NCBI RefSeq assembly: GCF_900148515.1
Contig: NZ_FRXN01000001.1
Location: 372,001-436,000 of the forward strand
Direction of reading: 5' to 3'
Length of the DNA stretch: 64,000 nt
Source: Algoriphagus zhangzhouensis
GTDB lineage: Bacteria > Bacteroidota > Bacteroidia > Cytophagales > Cyclobacteriaceae
Below the pieces are notes generated by a model that was not told the origin of the DNA, did no database searches, and saw nothing but the letters and a program-made list of their open reading frames with translations. This document shows positions 45,039 through 55,500 of the stretch, one piece after another. A program made the translations under genes and the position numbers. Position 1 is the stretch's first letter, and the number at the start of each line of letters is the position of its first letter.

Positions 45039-45500
45039 ATGACTTCGCAGGTGACCAAATTACTATTGCCACATCGGTTTCAAAAAATAGGATGGTGGAT
45101 GATTTTACCATTTTCTTTTTTACTTATTCTCAATACTTATTTTGACTTCAGCCCCGAGATTCTAAACTTCCAATTTGAAACGGGTAAGTTGTTTGATTTT
45201 TTAGGTGAGAATTTCACTGATGAAATCGCATTGATCGGAATTTTCATATCCCTATTTTTCATTGCATTTTCAAAGGAAAAAAATGAAGATGAGTATATTC
45301 AGAAACTCAGATTGGATTCCCTATTGATAGCCTGTTATTTCAATACATTCATTCTGATCATAGGTACTATATTTTTATATGGCTTCGCCTATCTGGAGTT
45401 TATGGGATATAATATGTTTACAATACAGGTAATATTCATCATTCGATTTAGATGGGTTCTTTGGCAACAGAATAAATTTGTAAATCTGGCTGAAGGATGA
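45039..45500 (+). CDS. Four-helix membrane protein with KEKNEDEYIQKLRL motif (B)
   Basis: The 153-residue protein starts at the ATG at 45039, one base after the stop of gene A; a longer frame to 44991 overlaps gene A and is rejected. It has four predicted helices and the motif SKEKNEDEYIQKLRLDS after helix 2, as in protein A. Its stop overlaps the XRE start by 4 bases (ATGA at 45497-45500). The function is unknown. Conserved acidic Glu/Asp and basic Arg/Lys next to the membrane suggest a partner-binding loop. Confidence 0.75.
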   Translation: MTSQVTKLLLPHRFQKIGWWMILPFSFLLILNTYFDFSPEILNFQFETGKLFDFLGENFTDEIALIGIFISLFFIAFSKEKNEDEYIQKLRLDSLLIACYFNTFILIIGTIFLYGFAYLEFMGYNMFTIQVIFIIRFRWVLWQQNKFVNLAEG

Positions 45501-45697
45501 AAAACACGATTAAAGTAGAAAGAGCCAGGCATAATCTGACTCAGCAGGATTTGGCAGAAAAAGTTCAGGTATCTAGGCAGACGATCAATTCCATTGAAGC
45601 AGGGAAATATGTGCCTTCAACCGTATTGGCGCTGAAAATCGCCAAAGTCTTTGAAATTGCCTTGGAGGAAATATTTGAATTGGAGGAAGGGGATTAA
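45497..45697 (+). CDS. Small XRE-family transcriptional regulator
   Basis: The 66-residue protein is essentially one helix-turn-helix domain: RARHNLTQQDLAEKVQVSRQ, then TINSIEAGKYVPSTVLALKI, of the YozG-like type. It is coupled to membrane gene B through an ATGA overlap. It probably binds the GTAAAG-TTTG-CTTTAC repeat in the operon promoter, but this has not been shown. There is no separate sensor domain, so the membrane proteins may control it. Confidence 0.88.
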   Translation: MKNTIKVERARHNLTQQDLAEKVQVSRQTINSIEAGKYVPSTVLALKIAKVFEIALEEIFELEEGD

Positions 45698-45742
45698 TTT
45701 CTTATTTGAAGAATTTAGTTCTGATTTTTATTATTTTGAGAC

Positions 45743-46621
45743 ATGCAAGTGATCTTTTTCAATTTCCTTTTTTGTCTTTTCATGACGATGAACCTTAATC
45801 AAAGTTTAGAGCCCGATTCCAAAGTCCAGATTCTTCCAAAATGGGAAATAAATGAAGAAAAGAGCTATCAATTCATAAGTGAGAGTTTTGAGCTTTTTGA
45901 TGGTGATACTATTTCTAGAAACAAAGTTTCTTATCAAGTAGAAATGAAAGTTCTGGATAACACTTCCAATGATTTACTTCTTCAGTGGACTTATAAAAAT
46001 TTTGTGAATGAAATTTCGGAACCCAAACATTCATTTTCGGACATATTTGGGGAGATTTTTGATCTTTTAGATGGGAATCAAATTCAATTTGAAATTGACA
46101 AATCTGGTGCGTATTTAGGTTTGAAAAATGAGGAGGAAATCGCAGAATTTGAAGCCAATATTTTTGAAAAAATCAAAGAGCATATGGTCAACAATTATCA
46201 AGTTCGTACAAATTCAGGAATGGCACTTGGAATTGCCAAGGGAGCTTTAAATCCATTTTCATCTAATGATTATGATGATTTCCATACTTTTTTTCGCCTG
46301 CATGGCGGAAGCTATGAGATAAATAAGGAAGTAGAAATTCCTGTTAGTTTGGGACAAAATAGGGAGGGAGAAAAATTGAAAGTCCATTTTCATGAACTAA
46401 ATCAAAAAACAAATGAAATGTCTTTTAGCTCTAATTGTGATTTCGATTTGATAAACTCCAACAAACTGGAGGGAACTGATGAAACCACGCTTGTAAACTT
46501 TTCATTGAAAAATGAGTCCAAAATCAATGATGCTGGTTGGCCAATTTGTTCTCGAGAAGAAAGAATTACCAGTTCTGCTCAAAAAACAAAGGTAGAAGTT
46601 AGAACTTTGGAGTTACTCTAG
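45743..46621 (+). CDS. Secreted hypothetical protein
   Basis: The 292-residue product has a signal-like N-terminus (MQVIFFNFLFCLFMTMNLN). The body is rich in beta-forming and acidic residues (SFELFDGDTISRN, YEINKEVEIPVSLG, VNFSLKNESKIND) with no family I recognise. Only two cysteines remain after the signal region, which could form a disulfide. It lies 45 bases downstream of the XRE gene and may be part of the same transcript or separate. No function is assigned. Confidence 0.6.
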   Translation: MQVIFFNFLFCLFMTMNLNQSLEPDSKVQILPKWEINEEKSYQFISESFELFDGDTISRNKVSYQVEMKVLDNTSNDLLLQWTYKNFVNEISEPKHSFSDIFGEIFDLLDGNQIQFEIDKSGAYLGLKNEEEIAEFEANIFEKIKEHMVNNYQVRTNSGMALGIAKGALNPFSSNDYDDFHTFFRLHGGSYEINKEVEIPVSLGQNREGEKLKVHFHELNQKTNEMSFSSNCDFDLINSNKLEGTDETTLVNFSLKNESKINDAGWPICSREERITSSAQKTKVEVRTLELL

Positions 46622-46676
46622 TCGTTTTTTGGTCCAGCTATTGCCTTTAATGCCATGTGCTTTGAAGGGAATAAAT

Positions 46677-46684
46677 TACCTTTG
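46677..46684 (+). promoter_or_regulatory. -7 box of the GT4 gene
   Basis: TACCTTTG matches TAnnTTTG. The predicted start near 46691 is 16 bases before the ATG at 46707 and excludes the earlier in-frame start at 46629. Confidence 0.45.
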
Positions 46685-46706
46685 CGTTTTTAATAGAAAT
46701 TTGCTG

Positions 46707-47873
46707 ATGCCCAAACTGATTAGAATAACCACTGTACCACTTTCATTGAAACAATTGCTTGCTGGGCAAATGAGATATGTGAAAGAGCAAGGTTGGGAAG
46801 TGGTCATGGTAAGTGCTGATGGGAGAGAGGTTCCCAAAATCATGAAGGCCGAAGGAGTGAGACATGAGGTCATTCCTTTTACTAGAAAAATTACACCTTT
46901 TCAGGACTTGATTTGTATTTGGAAGTTGTACAAACTTTTGAAGCGTGAAAAACCTGATATAGTCCATACACATACACCAAAGGCCGGTTTGCTGGGGATG
47001 ATCGCCGCAAATCTTGCAGGAGTAAATACTCGTGTTCATACGTTGGCAGGAATGCCAGCGATGGCTGCAGAAGGAAGTAAAAAGGGAATGTTGGAGGCTG
47101 CTGAAAAGTGGACCTATAACAATGCTACCGAGGTTTGGCCCAATTCATTTGGTTTAGAAAAATTTGTCTTAGAGCAAGGTTTTTGTCCCAAAGAAAAATT
47201 GAAAGTTATCGCCCATGGATCATCAAATGGGATCGATTTATCGAAATTCAATCGCAATGCGCTGAAAGAAAATCATCTGGTAGCTGCTACTATGAGAATT
47301 CTTCCGGGTGAGGACGATTTCATCATTTTGTCCGTTGGTAGGCTTGTCAAGGACAAAGGTATTGAGGAGTTAGTCAGCGCTTTTTTAAATTCCAAGATTG
47401 TCAATCAATCCAAATTGGTGCTTTTGGGAGCTTTTGAGCAAGAGTTGGATCCTTTATCCCCGGAGACGATCCAAACTATCCAAGATCACCCAAGAATCGT
47501 TCAGATTGACTGGTCAGATCATGTGGCTCATTACATGGCCTTAGCTGATGTTTTGGTTCATCCATCGCATAGAGAAGGTTTCCCGAATGTGCTATTGGAG
47601 GCAGGAGCCATGAATTTACCAGTGATTTGCTCAGACATTCCTGGGAATACTGATTTGATTTCCCAACAACAGACAGGTTTGATTTTCCCTGTTAAAGATG
47701 AAGGAGTTCTCAAGGAAGCGATGGAATTTGCATTTGTAAAAAGAGACGCCATGTTGAAGCTGGCTGCAGCTTTATATGAGATTGTTACAGAGTTTTACCA
47801 GAGAGAAACTATTCAGAAAGAGATTTTTTCCAATTATCAACGGCTTTTGGATGAGGCTGGCAAGGGTGAATAG
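46707..47873 (+). CDS. Glycosyltransferase family 4
   Basis: This 388-residue enzyme starts at MPKLIRITTVPLSLKQLL. The N-terminal GT-B domain has DIVHTHTPKAGLLGMIAA. The C-terminal domain has SVGRLVKDKGIEELVSAF, LADVLVHPSHREGFPNVLLEAGAMNLPVI in the sugar-nucleotide site (E-x7-E pattern), and DIPGNTDLI. It resembles PglA/capsular glycosyltransferases acting on polyprenyl-linked sugars at the cytosolic membrane face. Two nucleotide-sugar genes follow, so a role in surface polysaccharide is likely. Confidence 0.88.
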   Translation: MPKLIRITTVPLSLKQLLAGQMRYVKEQGWEVVMVSADGREVPKIMKAEGVRHEVIPFTRKITPFQDLICIWKLYKLLKREKPDIVHTHTPKAGLLGMIAANLAGVNTRVHTLAGMPAMAAEGSKKGMLEAAEKWTYNNATEVWPNSFGLEKFVLEQGFCPKEKLKVIAHGSSNGIDLSKFNRNALKENHLVAATMRILPGEDDFIILSVGRLVKDKGIEELVSAFLNSKIVNQSKLVLLGAFEQELDPLSPETIQTIQDHPRIVQIDWSDHVAHYMALADVLVHPSHREGFPNVLLEAGAMNLPVICSDIPGNTDLISQQQTGLIFPVKDEGVLKEAMEFAFVKRDAMLKLAAALYEIVTEFYQRETIQKEIFSNYQRLLDEAGKGE

Positions 47874-47912
47874 CTTATATTTGGGGCGAGTAAATAACCC
47901 TTACTTTTCATT

Positions 47913-48977
47913 ATGAAATACCTTGTGACCGGTACTGCCGGATTTATTGGATTCCACCTGGCAAAAAAATTATTAGAAAGAGGAGATGAGGTAGTTGGGC
48001 TGGATGTAATCAATGATTATTACGATATCAATTTGAAGTATGCCCGACTTGAATCAATGGGAATTGCCAAAGATTCGATCAGTATGGGGAAATTGACTCA
48101 GTCTACCACGATTCCTTCTTATTCTTTTATTCAACTGGATTTAGTAAATAAAGAGGCGCTATCTGAGCTATTTCAAAATGAAAAATTTGATGTTGTAGTT
48201 CATTTGGCAGCACAAGCAGGTGTTAGATATTCACTGTCGAATCCTGAGGTTTATATCCAGAGTAATATTATCGCATTTTTGAATATTTTGGAATGCTGCA
48301 GATTCAATCCGGTAAAACATTTGGTTTACGCATCTTCTAGCTCTGTTTACGGAGCAAATGAAAAGATGCCATTTTCGACATCTGACTCTGTAGATCATCC
48401 AATTTCGCTTTACGCAGCTTCAAAAAAATCAAACGAACTGATGGCCCACACCTATAGCCATTTGTTTAATATTCCGACTACTGGACTTCGTTTCTTTACA
48501 GTTTATGGACCTTGGGGTAGACCAGATATGGCTCTTTTCCTATTTACAGAAGCTATTTTAAAAGGTGAACCTATCAAGGTTTTCAATTATGGTGAAATGA
48601 AACGGGATTTCACGTACATAGATGATATTGTGGAAGGAATTATCAAAGTTGCCGATAGGCCAGCTCAACCAAATGCTGAATTTGATCCAATGAATCCTGA
48701 TCCAGGAAGCGGAAGAGCACCTTATAAAGTTTACAATATTGGAAATTCTTCTCCTGTTCTATTGATGGACTATATCCATGCGATAGAAAAAGGATTAGGA
48801 AAAAAAGCCGAAATGGAACTGCTTCCGCTACAGCCAGGTGATGTGCCTGCCTCGCATGCAGAAGTAAGTGATTTGATCCGAGACACAGGATATAAGCCCG
48901 ACACAAAAATCGAAGATGGTGTTAAAGCTTTTACAGATTGGTATTCTGATTATTATAAAGTAAATCTCGATGCATAA
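47913..48977 (+). CDS. UDP-glucuronate 4-epimerase-like SDR
   Basis: This 354-residue extended SDR has the NAD-binding [33 protein letters not shown], the SSSVYG element, and the YAASK catalytic Tyr-Lys. The wording [17 protein letters not shown] and the length match enzymes that convert UDP-glucuronate to UDP-galacturonate. It overlaps the next gene by 8 bases and follows the GT4 gene after 39 bases, giving a sugar operon. Confidence 0.9.
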   Translation: MKYLVTGTAGFIGFHLAKKLLERGDEVVGLDVINDYYDINLKYARLESMGIAKDSISMGKLTQSTTIPSYSFIQLDLVNKEALSELFQNEKFDVVVHLAAQAGVRYSLSNPEVYIQSNIIAFLNILECCRFNPVKHLVYASSSSVYGANEKMPFSTSDSVDHPISLYAASKKSNELMAHTYSHLFNIPTTGLRFFTVYGPWGRPDMALFLFTEAILKGEPIKVFNYGEMKRDFTYIDDIVEGIIKVADRPAQPNAEFDPMNPDPGSGRAPYKVYNIGNSSPVLLMDYIHAIEKGLGKKAEMELLPLQPGDVPASHAEVSDLIRDTGYKPDTKIEDGVKAFTDWYSDYYKVNLDA

Positions 48978-50022
48978 ATCAATCCTTATCACAGGAGGTG
49001 CCGGTTTTATCGGAAGCCATGTGGTTCAGCTTTTTGTAGATAAATATCCTGATTATAAAATCATCAATCTGGATGCTTTGACTTATGCAGGGAATCTGGA
49101 AAATTTGAAATCTGTACAAGAGGCTTCCAATTATTTCTTTGAAAAGGCGGATATCCAAGATGCTGATTTATTAAAAGAAATTTTTGAAAAGCATCAAATT
49201 ACAGATGTAATCCATTTGGCTGCTGAATCTCATGTGGATAGATCGATCACTGATCCCTTGGCTTTTGTGAAAACAAATGTGTTTGGGACAGTAAACCTGT
49301 TGAATGTGGCAAAGGAATTCTGGAAGGAAAACCTTCAGGATCATCTTTTTTATCATGTTTCGACAGATGAGGTGTATGGTTCCTTGCATGATGGAGGTTT
49401 CTTTGTGGAAACCACTCCTTATGATCCACAATCCCCGTATTCTGCATCCAAGGCAGCTTCTGACCATTTTGTAAGAGCGTATGCAAATACTTATAAGATG
49501 AGAACGGTTGTTTCCAATTGCTCCAACAATTATGGGCCGAATCATTTTCCAGAGAAGTTGATTCCGCTTTGCATCAACAATATCAAAAACAACAAACCGC
49601 TTCCTATCTATGGAAAAGGGGAGAATGTGAGAGATTGGTTGTTTGTAAAAGACCATGCAAGAGCTATTGATACCGTTTTTCACAAAGGAAAAGCTGGTGA
49701 AACCTACAATATCGGTGGCTTTAATGAATGGAAAAACATTGATATCGTCCGACTTTTATGTCAAAAGATGGATGAGAAATTAGGACGTGAAGCTGGTACT
49801 TCAGAGCAATTGATCACATTTGTGAAGGATAGAGCGGGTCATGATCTTCGTTACGCGATTGATTCTTCCAAAATCAAAAATGAATTGGGCTGGGAGCCAA
49901 GCTTACAGTTTGAAGAAGGAATTGAGCTGACCATAGATTGGTATTTGTCTAATCAAGACTGGTTGGATCATGTCACATCCGGATCTTACCAAGAATATTA
50001 CAAAGAGCTTTATAATGCTTAA
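48970..50022 (+). CDS. rfbB: dTDP-glucose 4,6-dehydratase
   Basis: This 350-residue extended SDR has [39 protein letters not shown], and the catalytic [32 protein letters not shown] is a RmlB hallmark. It makes dTDP-4-keto-6-deoxyglucose for deoxysugar synthesis such as rhamnose. The partner genes rmlACD are not in this window. It overlaps the epimerase by 8 bases and ends at a terminator. Confidence 0.93.
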   Translation: MHKSILITGGAGFIGSHVVQLFVDKYPDYKIINLDALTYAGNLENLKSVQEASNYFFEKADIQDADLLKEIFEKHQITDVIHLAAESHVDRSITDPLAFVKTNVFGTVNLLNVAKEFWKENLQDHLFYHVSTDEVYGSLHDGGFFVETTPYDPQSPYSASKAASDHFVRAYANTYKMRTVVSNCSNNYGPNHFPEKLIPLCINNIKNNKPLPIYGKGENVRDWLFVKDHARAIDTVFHKGKAGETYNIGGFNEWKNIDIVRLLCQKMDEKLGREAGTSEQLITFVKDRAGHDLRYAIDSSKIKNELGWEPSLQFEEGIELTIDWYLSNQDWLDHVTSGSYQEYYKELYNA

Positions 50023-50025
50023 ATG

Positions 50026-50051
50026 AAACCAGCCTAGCGCTGGTTTTTTTT
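50026..50051 (+). terminator. Terminator of the GT4-epimerase-rfbB operon
   Basis: AAACCAGC (50026-50033), loop CTAGC, GCTGGTTT (50039-50046) and a T-run. It overlaps the stop of the convergent permease gene. Confidence 0.85.
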
Positions 50052-51302
50052 ATCAAAATAATAAATCACCAATCCCAAAACCATCAATCCGATTCCTGCC
50101 AAGCTTTCCATGGGTTTGTCCCAAAAGATATAAATGGAAATAGCTGTGCTAAAAATGATGTAAATGTATTGGAGGTAAGGCTTGAAGGGCGTCCTAAAAC
50201 CTGAAGTTTCCTTCACTTTCAAAGAAGAGTAAACAGTGATAGTACCCATAACTTGCAATACAAAACCTGCATAGATCATCACCTGTTCAAAAGAACCTGA
50301 AAGGAATAAGATTAAGCTTACCAAGGTATTTAATAGAATAGCTCTAACAGGAATTTGGTTAGAATTCAGCTTTGCCAAAGGACTCCAAAATTTGAAATCT
50401 TTGGCCATAGCGTAGGTGATTCTTGGACCAATCCATGCATATCCAGAAATGGTCGCGATCAATTGGAACCCGATCAAGATGCCGATCCATTTGCCCCATT
50501 CAGATCCTAATAAGTTGTGAAAAGCAATCTCGGCTATCTGCACTTGGCCTGATAGTTCATCAACACTTGCATGCTTTAAGACTACCCATTGAAATAAAAC
50601 ATAGAGAATCAAAACTAGCGAAGTAGCTCCAATCAAAGCTTTTGGAAGGTCTTTTTGAGGATTTTTGATTTCCTCTAGAATATAGGCTGCAGAATTCCAT
50701 CCCGTATAGGCATAGAATACATAAATCAAGGATACAGAAAATCCGGGTAGCAAAATTTCTGATTTCCAGGTGTCCGAAAAATCAAATGAAGGATTTTCAA
50801 CTGAAGAGGAAAAGAAGAATCCCAATCCAATTAGAAAAAGTAAAAAGAGGATTTTAAAAAGGGTAAACAGATTCTGGAATTGTCCAGAGCGATGGACAGA
50901 AACCATATGAACCATTGGAATCAATACTAAAAATATTAGTCCAGGAAAGATCCCGGCATTGAAAATCGGGTTCATGTAATCGTTCATCGCCATTGCCGCA
51001 ATGGCAATAGGAGCCGAGAAACCTACAGTTAATGAAATCCAGGCATAGAGATATCCAATAGATGGATGAAGAGTTTCCGAAAGGAAAATATAATCACCAC
51101 CAGTTTTGCGGAAGTAGGTGCCCAGTTCAGCATAAACCAAAGCCCCAATTAAAGCCATGATTCCACCAACAATCCATAAAATCAGAATGGTCCAGGTATT
51201 CTGAACTTCCAGGAGCTGGAAACCTAAACTAGTAAAAACTCCTGTGCCAATCATATTGGCGACAACAAGGCTTGCAGCTGTGATCCAGGAGATTTTCTTC
51301 AT
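50034..51302 (-). CDS. APC-family amino acid permease
   Basis: The 422-residue protein has about 12 membrane helices. The first has the family motif ASLVVANMIGTGVFTSLGF. The region SLIYVFYAYTGWNSAAYILEEIKNPQ also fits APC exchangers of the LAT type. The substrate is unknown. Its ATG shares one base with the galK stop (TAATG), so galK and this gene are co-expressed, which is unusual for an amino acid permease; a sugar role cannot be inferred from that alone. Confidence 0.85.
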   Translation of the reverse strand: MKKISWITAASLVVANMIGTGVFTSLGFQLLEVQNTWTILILWIVGGIMALIGALVYAELGTYFRKTGGDYIFLSETLHPSIGYLYAWISLTVGFSAPIAIAAMAMNDYMNPIFNAGIFPGLIFLVLIPMVHMVSVHRSGQFQNLFTLFKILFLLFLIGLGFFFSSSVENPSFDFSDTWKSEILLPGFSVSLIYVFYAYTGWNSAAYILEEIKNPQKDLPKALIGATSLVLILYVLFQWVVLKHASVDELSGQVQIAEIAFHNLLGSEWGKWIGILIGFQLIATISGYAWIGPRITYAMAKDFKFWSPLAKLNSNQIPVRAILLNTLVSLILFLSGSFEQVMIYAGFVLQVMGTITVYSSLKVKETSGFRTPFKPYLQYIYIIFSTAISIYIFWDKPMESLAGIGLMVLGLVIYYFDKKNQR

Positions 51303-52471
51303 TAGAGAGATTCTAATTCTACTTTAGAACTTCCTTCACCGATTTTAACTGGGTAAAACTCTGGCTTGATTCCAAATTGGGCTTGGTAAGCTTTGGAGAG
51401 TTGATCCATAAACTTCTCTGACAGAGATTCCTCGATCAAATTGATAGTGCAGCCTCCAAAACCACCTCCCATCATCCTTGATCCTAATATTCCTTCATAT
51501 CCTCTGGCAAAATCCACCATGAAATCTAGCTCAGGACAACTTACTTCATACAAATACTGTAGTCCGTCATGAGATCCATAAAGCAATTGCCCCAAATGCT
51601 CAAAATCTTGGTTTTGTAATGCTTTCGCAGCTTCGTGAACTCTATCAATTTCTTCCAAAACGAATTGAATACGATTGAATTCTATAGAGGTTAAATGCTT
51701 TCTGTATTCTTCTAATTCTGCTTTTTTTAAATCACGGAAATTGATCTTTTTCCCATTTCCTAGCTTTTGTAGAGCCGATTCACATTCCATTCTACGGGTA
51801 TTGTATTCAGAATCCGCGAGACTGTGATGAACCAGACTATTCGCCAAAACCAAGGTGTATTGACCCAAGTCACATGGGAAATACTCAAAAGTCAGCGTAT
51901 CACAATCCAATTTAAAAACGTGGTTTTCTTTGGAAAAAACTGAAGCAAATTGATCCATGATCCCACAATTGACTCCTACATAATTGTTTTCAGCTGCCTG
52001 AGCCAATTGTGCCAATTCAACACGTGAAAACCCCAAGTCAAATTGATCGTTGAGACCGAAAGCTACAGCACATTCCAGAGAAGCAGAGGAGGAGAGTCCT
52101 GAACCAAAAGGAACATTTCCTTCCAATACAGCATCAAATGCAGAGATTTTGGCTCCTTTTTTCAAAAACTCGTCGATCACTCCAATGATAAACTTAGCCC
52201 AGGAAGTAGTAATACTACTATAGTTTTCCAAGGTAAAAGAAACCTGTTCCTGCTGATTGATGGAGTAAATCCTGAATGTATCATTCCCATTCTCCAAAAA
52301 ACAAAAAGTCGTTTCCTTATCGATTCCAGCTGGCATCACCCATCCATTATTATAATCTATATGTTCACCGATCAAATTGATTCTTCCTGGAGAACGGTAA
52401 ACTTGGGGCTTTTTTTGAAATCGTGATTGAAATTCTTCAACTGCCTTGAGGCTATAATTGGGGGTATTCAT
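51302..52471 (-). CDS. galK: Galactokinase
   Basis: This 389-residue GHMP kinase has the galactokinase signature GRINLIGEHIDYNNGWVMPAGI, the ATP loop GNVPFGSGLSSSASLECAV, and GGGFGGCTINLI near the C-terminus. CGIMDQFASVF holds the catalytic Asp. It phosphorylates galactose to galactose-1-phosphate. The other Leloir genes are not in this window. The APC permease gene follows with a one-base overlap. Confidence 0.94.
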   Translation of the reverse strand: MNTPNYSLKAVEEFQSRFQKKPQVYRSPGRINLIGEHIDYNNGWVMPAGIDKETTFCFLENGNDTFRIYSINQQEQVSFTLENYSSITTSWAKFIIGVIDEFLKKGAKISAFDAVLEGNVPFGSGLSSSASLECAVAFGLNDQFDLGFSRVELAQLAQAAENNYVGVNCGIMDQFASVFSKENHVFKLDCDTLTFEYFPCDLGQYTLVLANSLVHHSLADSEYNTRRMECESALQKLGNGKKINFRDLKKAELEEYRKHLTSIEFNRIQFVLEEIDRVHEAAKALQNQDFEHLGQLLYGSHDGLQYLYEVSCPELDFMVDFARGYEGILGSRMMGGGFGGCTINLIEESLSEKFMDQLSKAYQAQFGIKPEFYPVKIGEGSSKVELESL

Positions 52472-52529
52472 TGATAAGGTTGAGGTTTGAGAAAAAGAAC
52501 CTGAATATAGAGAATGTGATAGAGAAAGT

Positions 52530-52566
52530 GAGAAAAAAGAAAGGCTGACTTGATTAAAGCCAGCCT
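52530..52566 (-). terminator. Terminator of the VPS10/BNR gene
   Basis: Minus-strand AGGCTG (52566-52561) and CAGCCT (52547-52542) with an inner CTT/AAG stem, followed by TTCTTTTTTC. It separates the large secreted-protein gene from galK. Confidence 0.75.
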
Positions 52567-52587
52567 ATAACTTAGAATTCTAAAGGA

Positions 52588-55500
52588 TCAGTCTTTCTTC
52601 ACTGCTTCAAATAAGTCGATAGGAGTGCTTTTTACCTTTTCTTCATAGGTTTTCCAATCTCCATTGATAAACTCATTCAAAACTGCATAAGCTTCATCAG
52701 CAGCTTGTTTTGCATGTTCTAAAAGACGCTTTTCTGTATCTCCCGGTGCTTTATATGAGGAATTGACATATCTTCTAGGAGCAAATTGCATGGTCATAGT
52801 AGTAGGGTAAAGGTTTCGGATGATTCCCTGACCTTCTCTTTCAGGTCCATTAAAGGCTTCCTTAACCTTATCTAGCTTTTTCTTGATGTCTTTTGTCGCT
52901 TTTTGAAGTTCTTTAACTTCTTCAGTATCCACATCTTTGGTAATGCTTTCTACTTTTTGAATTGTTTTCTCAACATCGGACATCTGTTCTGTTGCTTTGC
53001 TCATTTCTGTCTGCATAGCCTCCATTTGTTTCATGAAATCATCTCTAGCTTTCAGGTCCGCCAAAGTAGTTTCGATTCTAGGGTCGCTAAATACCTTGAT
53101 ACTTGTTTCGGCTTTTTCATCACCATAGACGAATTCAACTTTGTAAGTTCCAGGCAATGCATCATTTCCACCCGCTTCAAAGAATCCATTTCGTCTTCCG
53201 CGATTTCCACCAGATGTCTCAGCAGTAGATTTTCTGTCCAATCTCCAATTGATTCGATTGACACCATTTTCTGGAACGGTTTTCAAAGTTCTGATTTGTT
53301 CTCCGTTAGCATCATAAATATTGACCGTAACCGTGTCTAGTTTTTCTTTGTCATCATTGATGATAAAGCTCAATCGGCCTCCTGTTTCTCTATTTTCACC
53401 AGCATATTTCCCGTCGGCAGGGAATCTTTCCCCTGATGGTTGTTGGATTTCTACCTGATAAGCGTCTGGAGCAGGAACAGCGGTAATTTTTGCTTCTGGA
53501 GCTTCCCCAAAGTTTGCAGCAAAAATTCGAAGTGGACGAATATCATCCAACACCCACATGGATCGTCCAAATGTTCCTATCACCAAATCAGCTTCTCTTT
53601 CTTGAATGGCCATGTCGTATGTGGAAACGGCCTTTGGATAGCCATTTTCCCACTTGTTCCAGGTTTTTGCTTTGTCAAAGGAAACATAAAGACCGTACTC
53701 AGTACCTAAGAAAACCAAATTAGGTTCCTCAGTATCTTGTTTGATGGATAGGGTATATCCCCAAACTTTAGAGTCGTCTACGATTCTGGTGAATGATTTT
53801 CCAAAATCTTTGCTGTGATAGGCATATGGAGTAAAATCATTGTTTCTATAATTATTAGCAATGACCCAAACCTCACCAGCATCATAAGTTGAAGCTTGGA
53901 TCTGTGGAATCCAACTAGCTTTTGGAAGGCCTGGTAGTTTGGATGCTAAATTGGTCCAAGTTTCACCGCCATCTTCTGTCACTTGAAGGTTGCCATCATC
54001 TGTTCCAACCCAAATGACATTAGGATCAATTGGACTAGGTGCAATAGCAATGATTGTCGTATGATTTTCGGCACCAGTGATATCAAAGGTCAAACCACCA
54101 GTTTCCTGTTGTCTTTGTTTGGTAGAATCATTCGTAGTCAAATCTGGTGAAATGATCTCCCAAGTTTCGCCACTGTCTGTGGATTTATGAAGAAACTGTG
54201 ATCCATAGTAGACAGTGTTAGCATCATGCGGATCTTGAGCAATAGCTGCATTCCAGTTAAATCTTAGGAATACGTCTTTGTCAGGATGGGTTGGTTTAAT
54301 ATTTCTGTTGTGACCGGTTTCCTTATCAAATCGTGAAAGATTACCAGCCTGGGACATGGTGTATCCATAGCGAGAATCCGCAGGGTGGGAAACTACATCG
54401 AAACCATCACCAAAAGATACTTCTTGCCAATAGCTGTTTCGAATTCCGTCTCTTCTCCAAACGTATGCAGGTCCTGTCCAAGAACCATTATCCTGCATTC
54501 CTCCATAGATATTATAAGGAAGCTCATTGTCTACGTTTACATGATAAAACTGACCAACCGGCAGTTTTTCTGCGAAATACCAAGTTTTTCCACCATCTCG
54601 AGAAATATTCAATCCACCATCATTTCCATCTATCAAAAGCTTTGGATCAAAAGGGTTTACATAAAATGCATGGTGATCTGGGTGAACACCAGCATATTGA
54701 AGGATTTGTCGAAAAGACTTTCCTCCGTCTTCAGACATACCAACCCTTGAGTAAAGTGTATACAGTCTGTTTTCATTTTGAGGATCTGCATGAATCTCAA
54801 AATAGTAGAATGGTCTGTCTCCGATATCTCCACCTGCATTGATCATTGAGAATTTTTCACCTCCGTCTTCAGAAACATAAAGGGCATTTCTACTGGATTC
54901 TACTAGTGCATAGATTTTATTACTGTTAGCAGCGGAAATGGTTAATCCCATTCTTCCCAAATTACCTTTTGGAAGACCATTGGTTTCATCAAGTTTTTTC
55001 CAATTGTCTCCACCATCATAAGTGACATACAATCCGCTTGATTCACCTCCTGATTCGAAAAACCATGGATAGCGTCTATGTTGCCACATATTGACAAACA
55101 ATTTGTTAGGATTGTTGGGATCCATGATCATTTCCCCAACACCCGTTTTGGTATCTATGTAGAGGATTTTCTCCCATGTTTTACCACCATCTGAAGTCTT
55201 ATACAACCCACGATCTTCCTGCTCTCCCCAAGGAGATCCGATTGCCCCTACATATACTGTGTTGGGATCATCTGGATGAACGATAATTCTGTGGATAGCT
55301 CGGGTGTTTTCCAATCCCATTAATTCCCAAGTTTTTCCGGCATCTAAGGAACGGTAGACACCATATCCCAAACTCAAAGAGTTTCTAGGGTTTCCTTCTC
55401 CAGTTCCAACCCAGATGACATTTGGGTTTTTCTGATAAATAGAAATTGCTCCAATAGAGTGAACTTTTTGTTCATCAAAAATGGGCTCCCAATTGATTCC

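Noticed and set aside
49171..49683. 170-codon frame antisense to rfbB
   Set aside because: It is opposite a well-conserved enzyme, rich in Cys/His/Ile, and has no domain. A shadow frame.
54333..54842. 169-codon frame antisense to the VPS10/BNR gene
   Set aside because: It reflects the repetitive coding strand opposite; no independent features.
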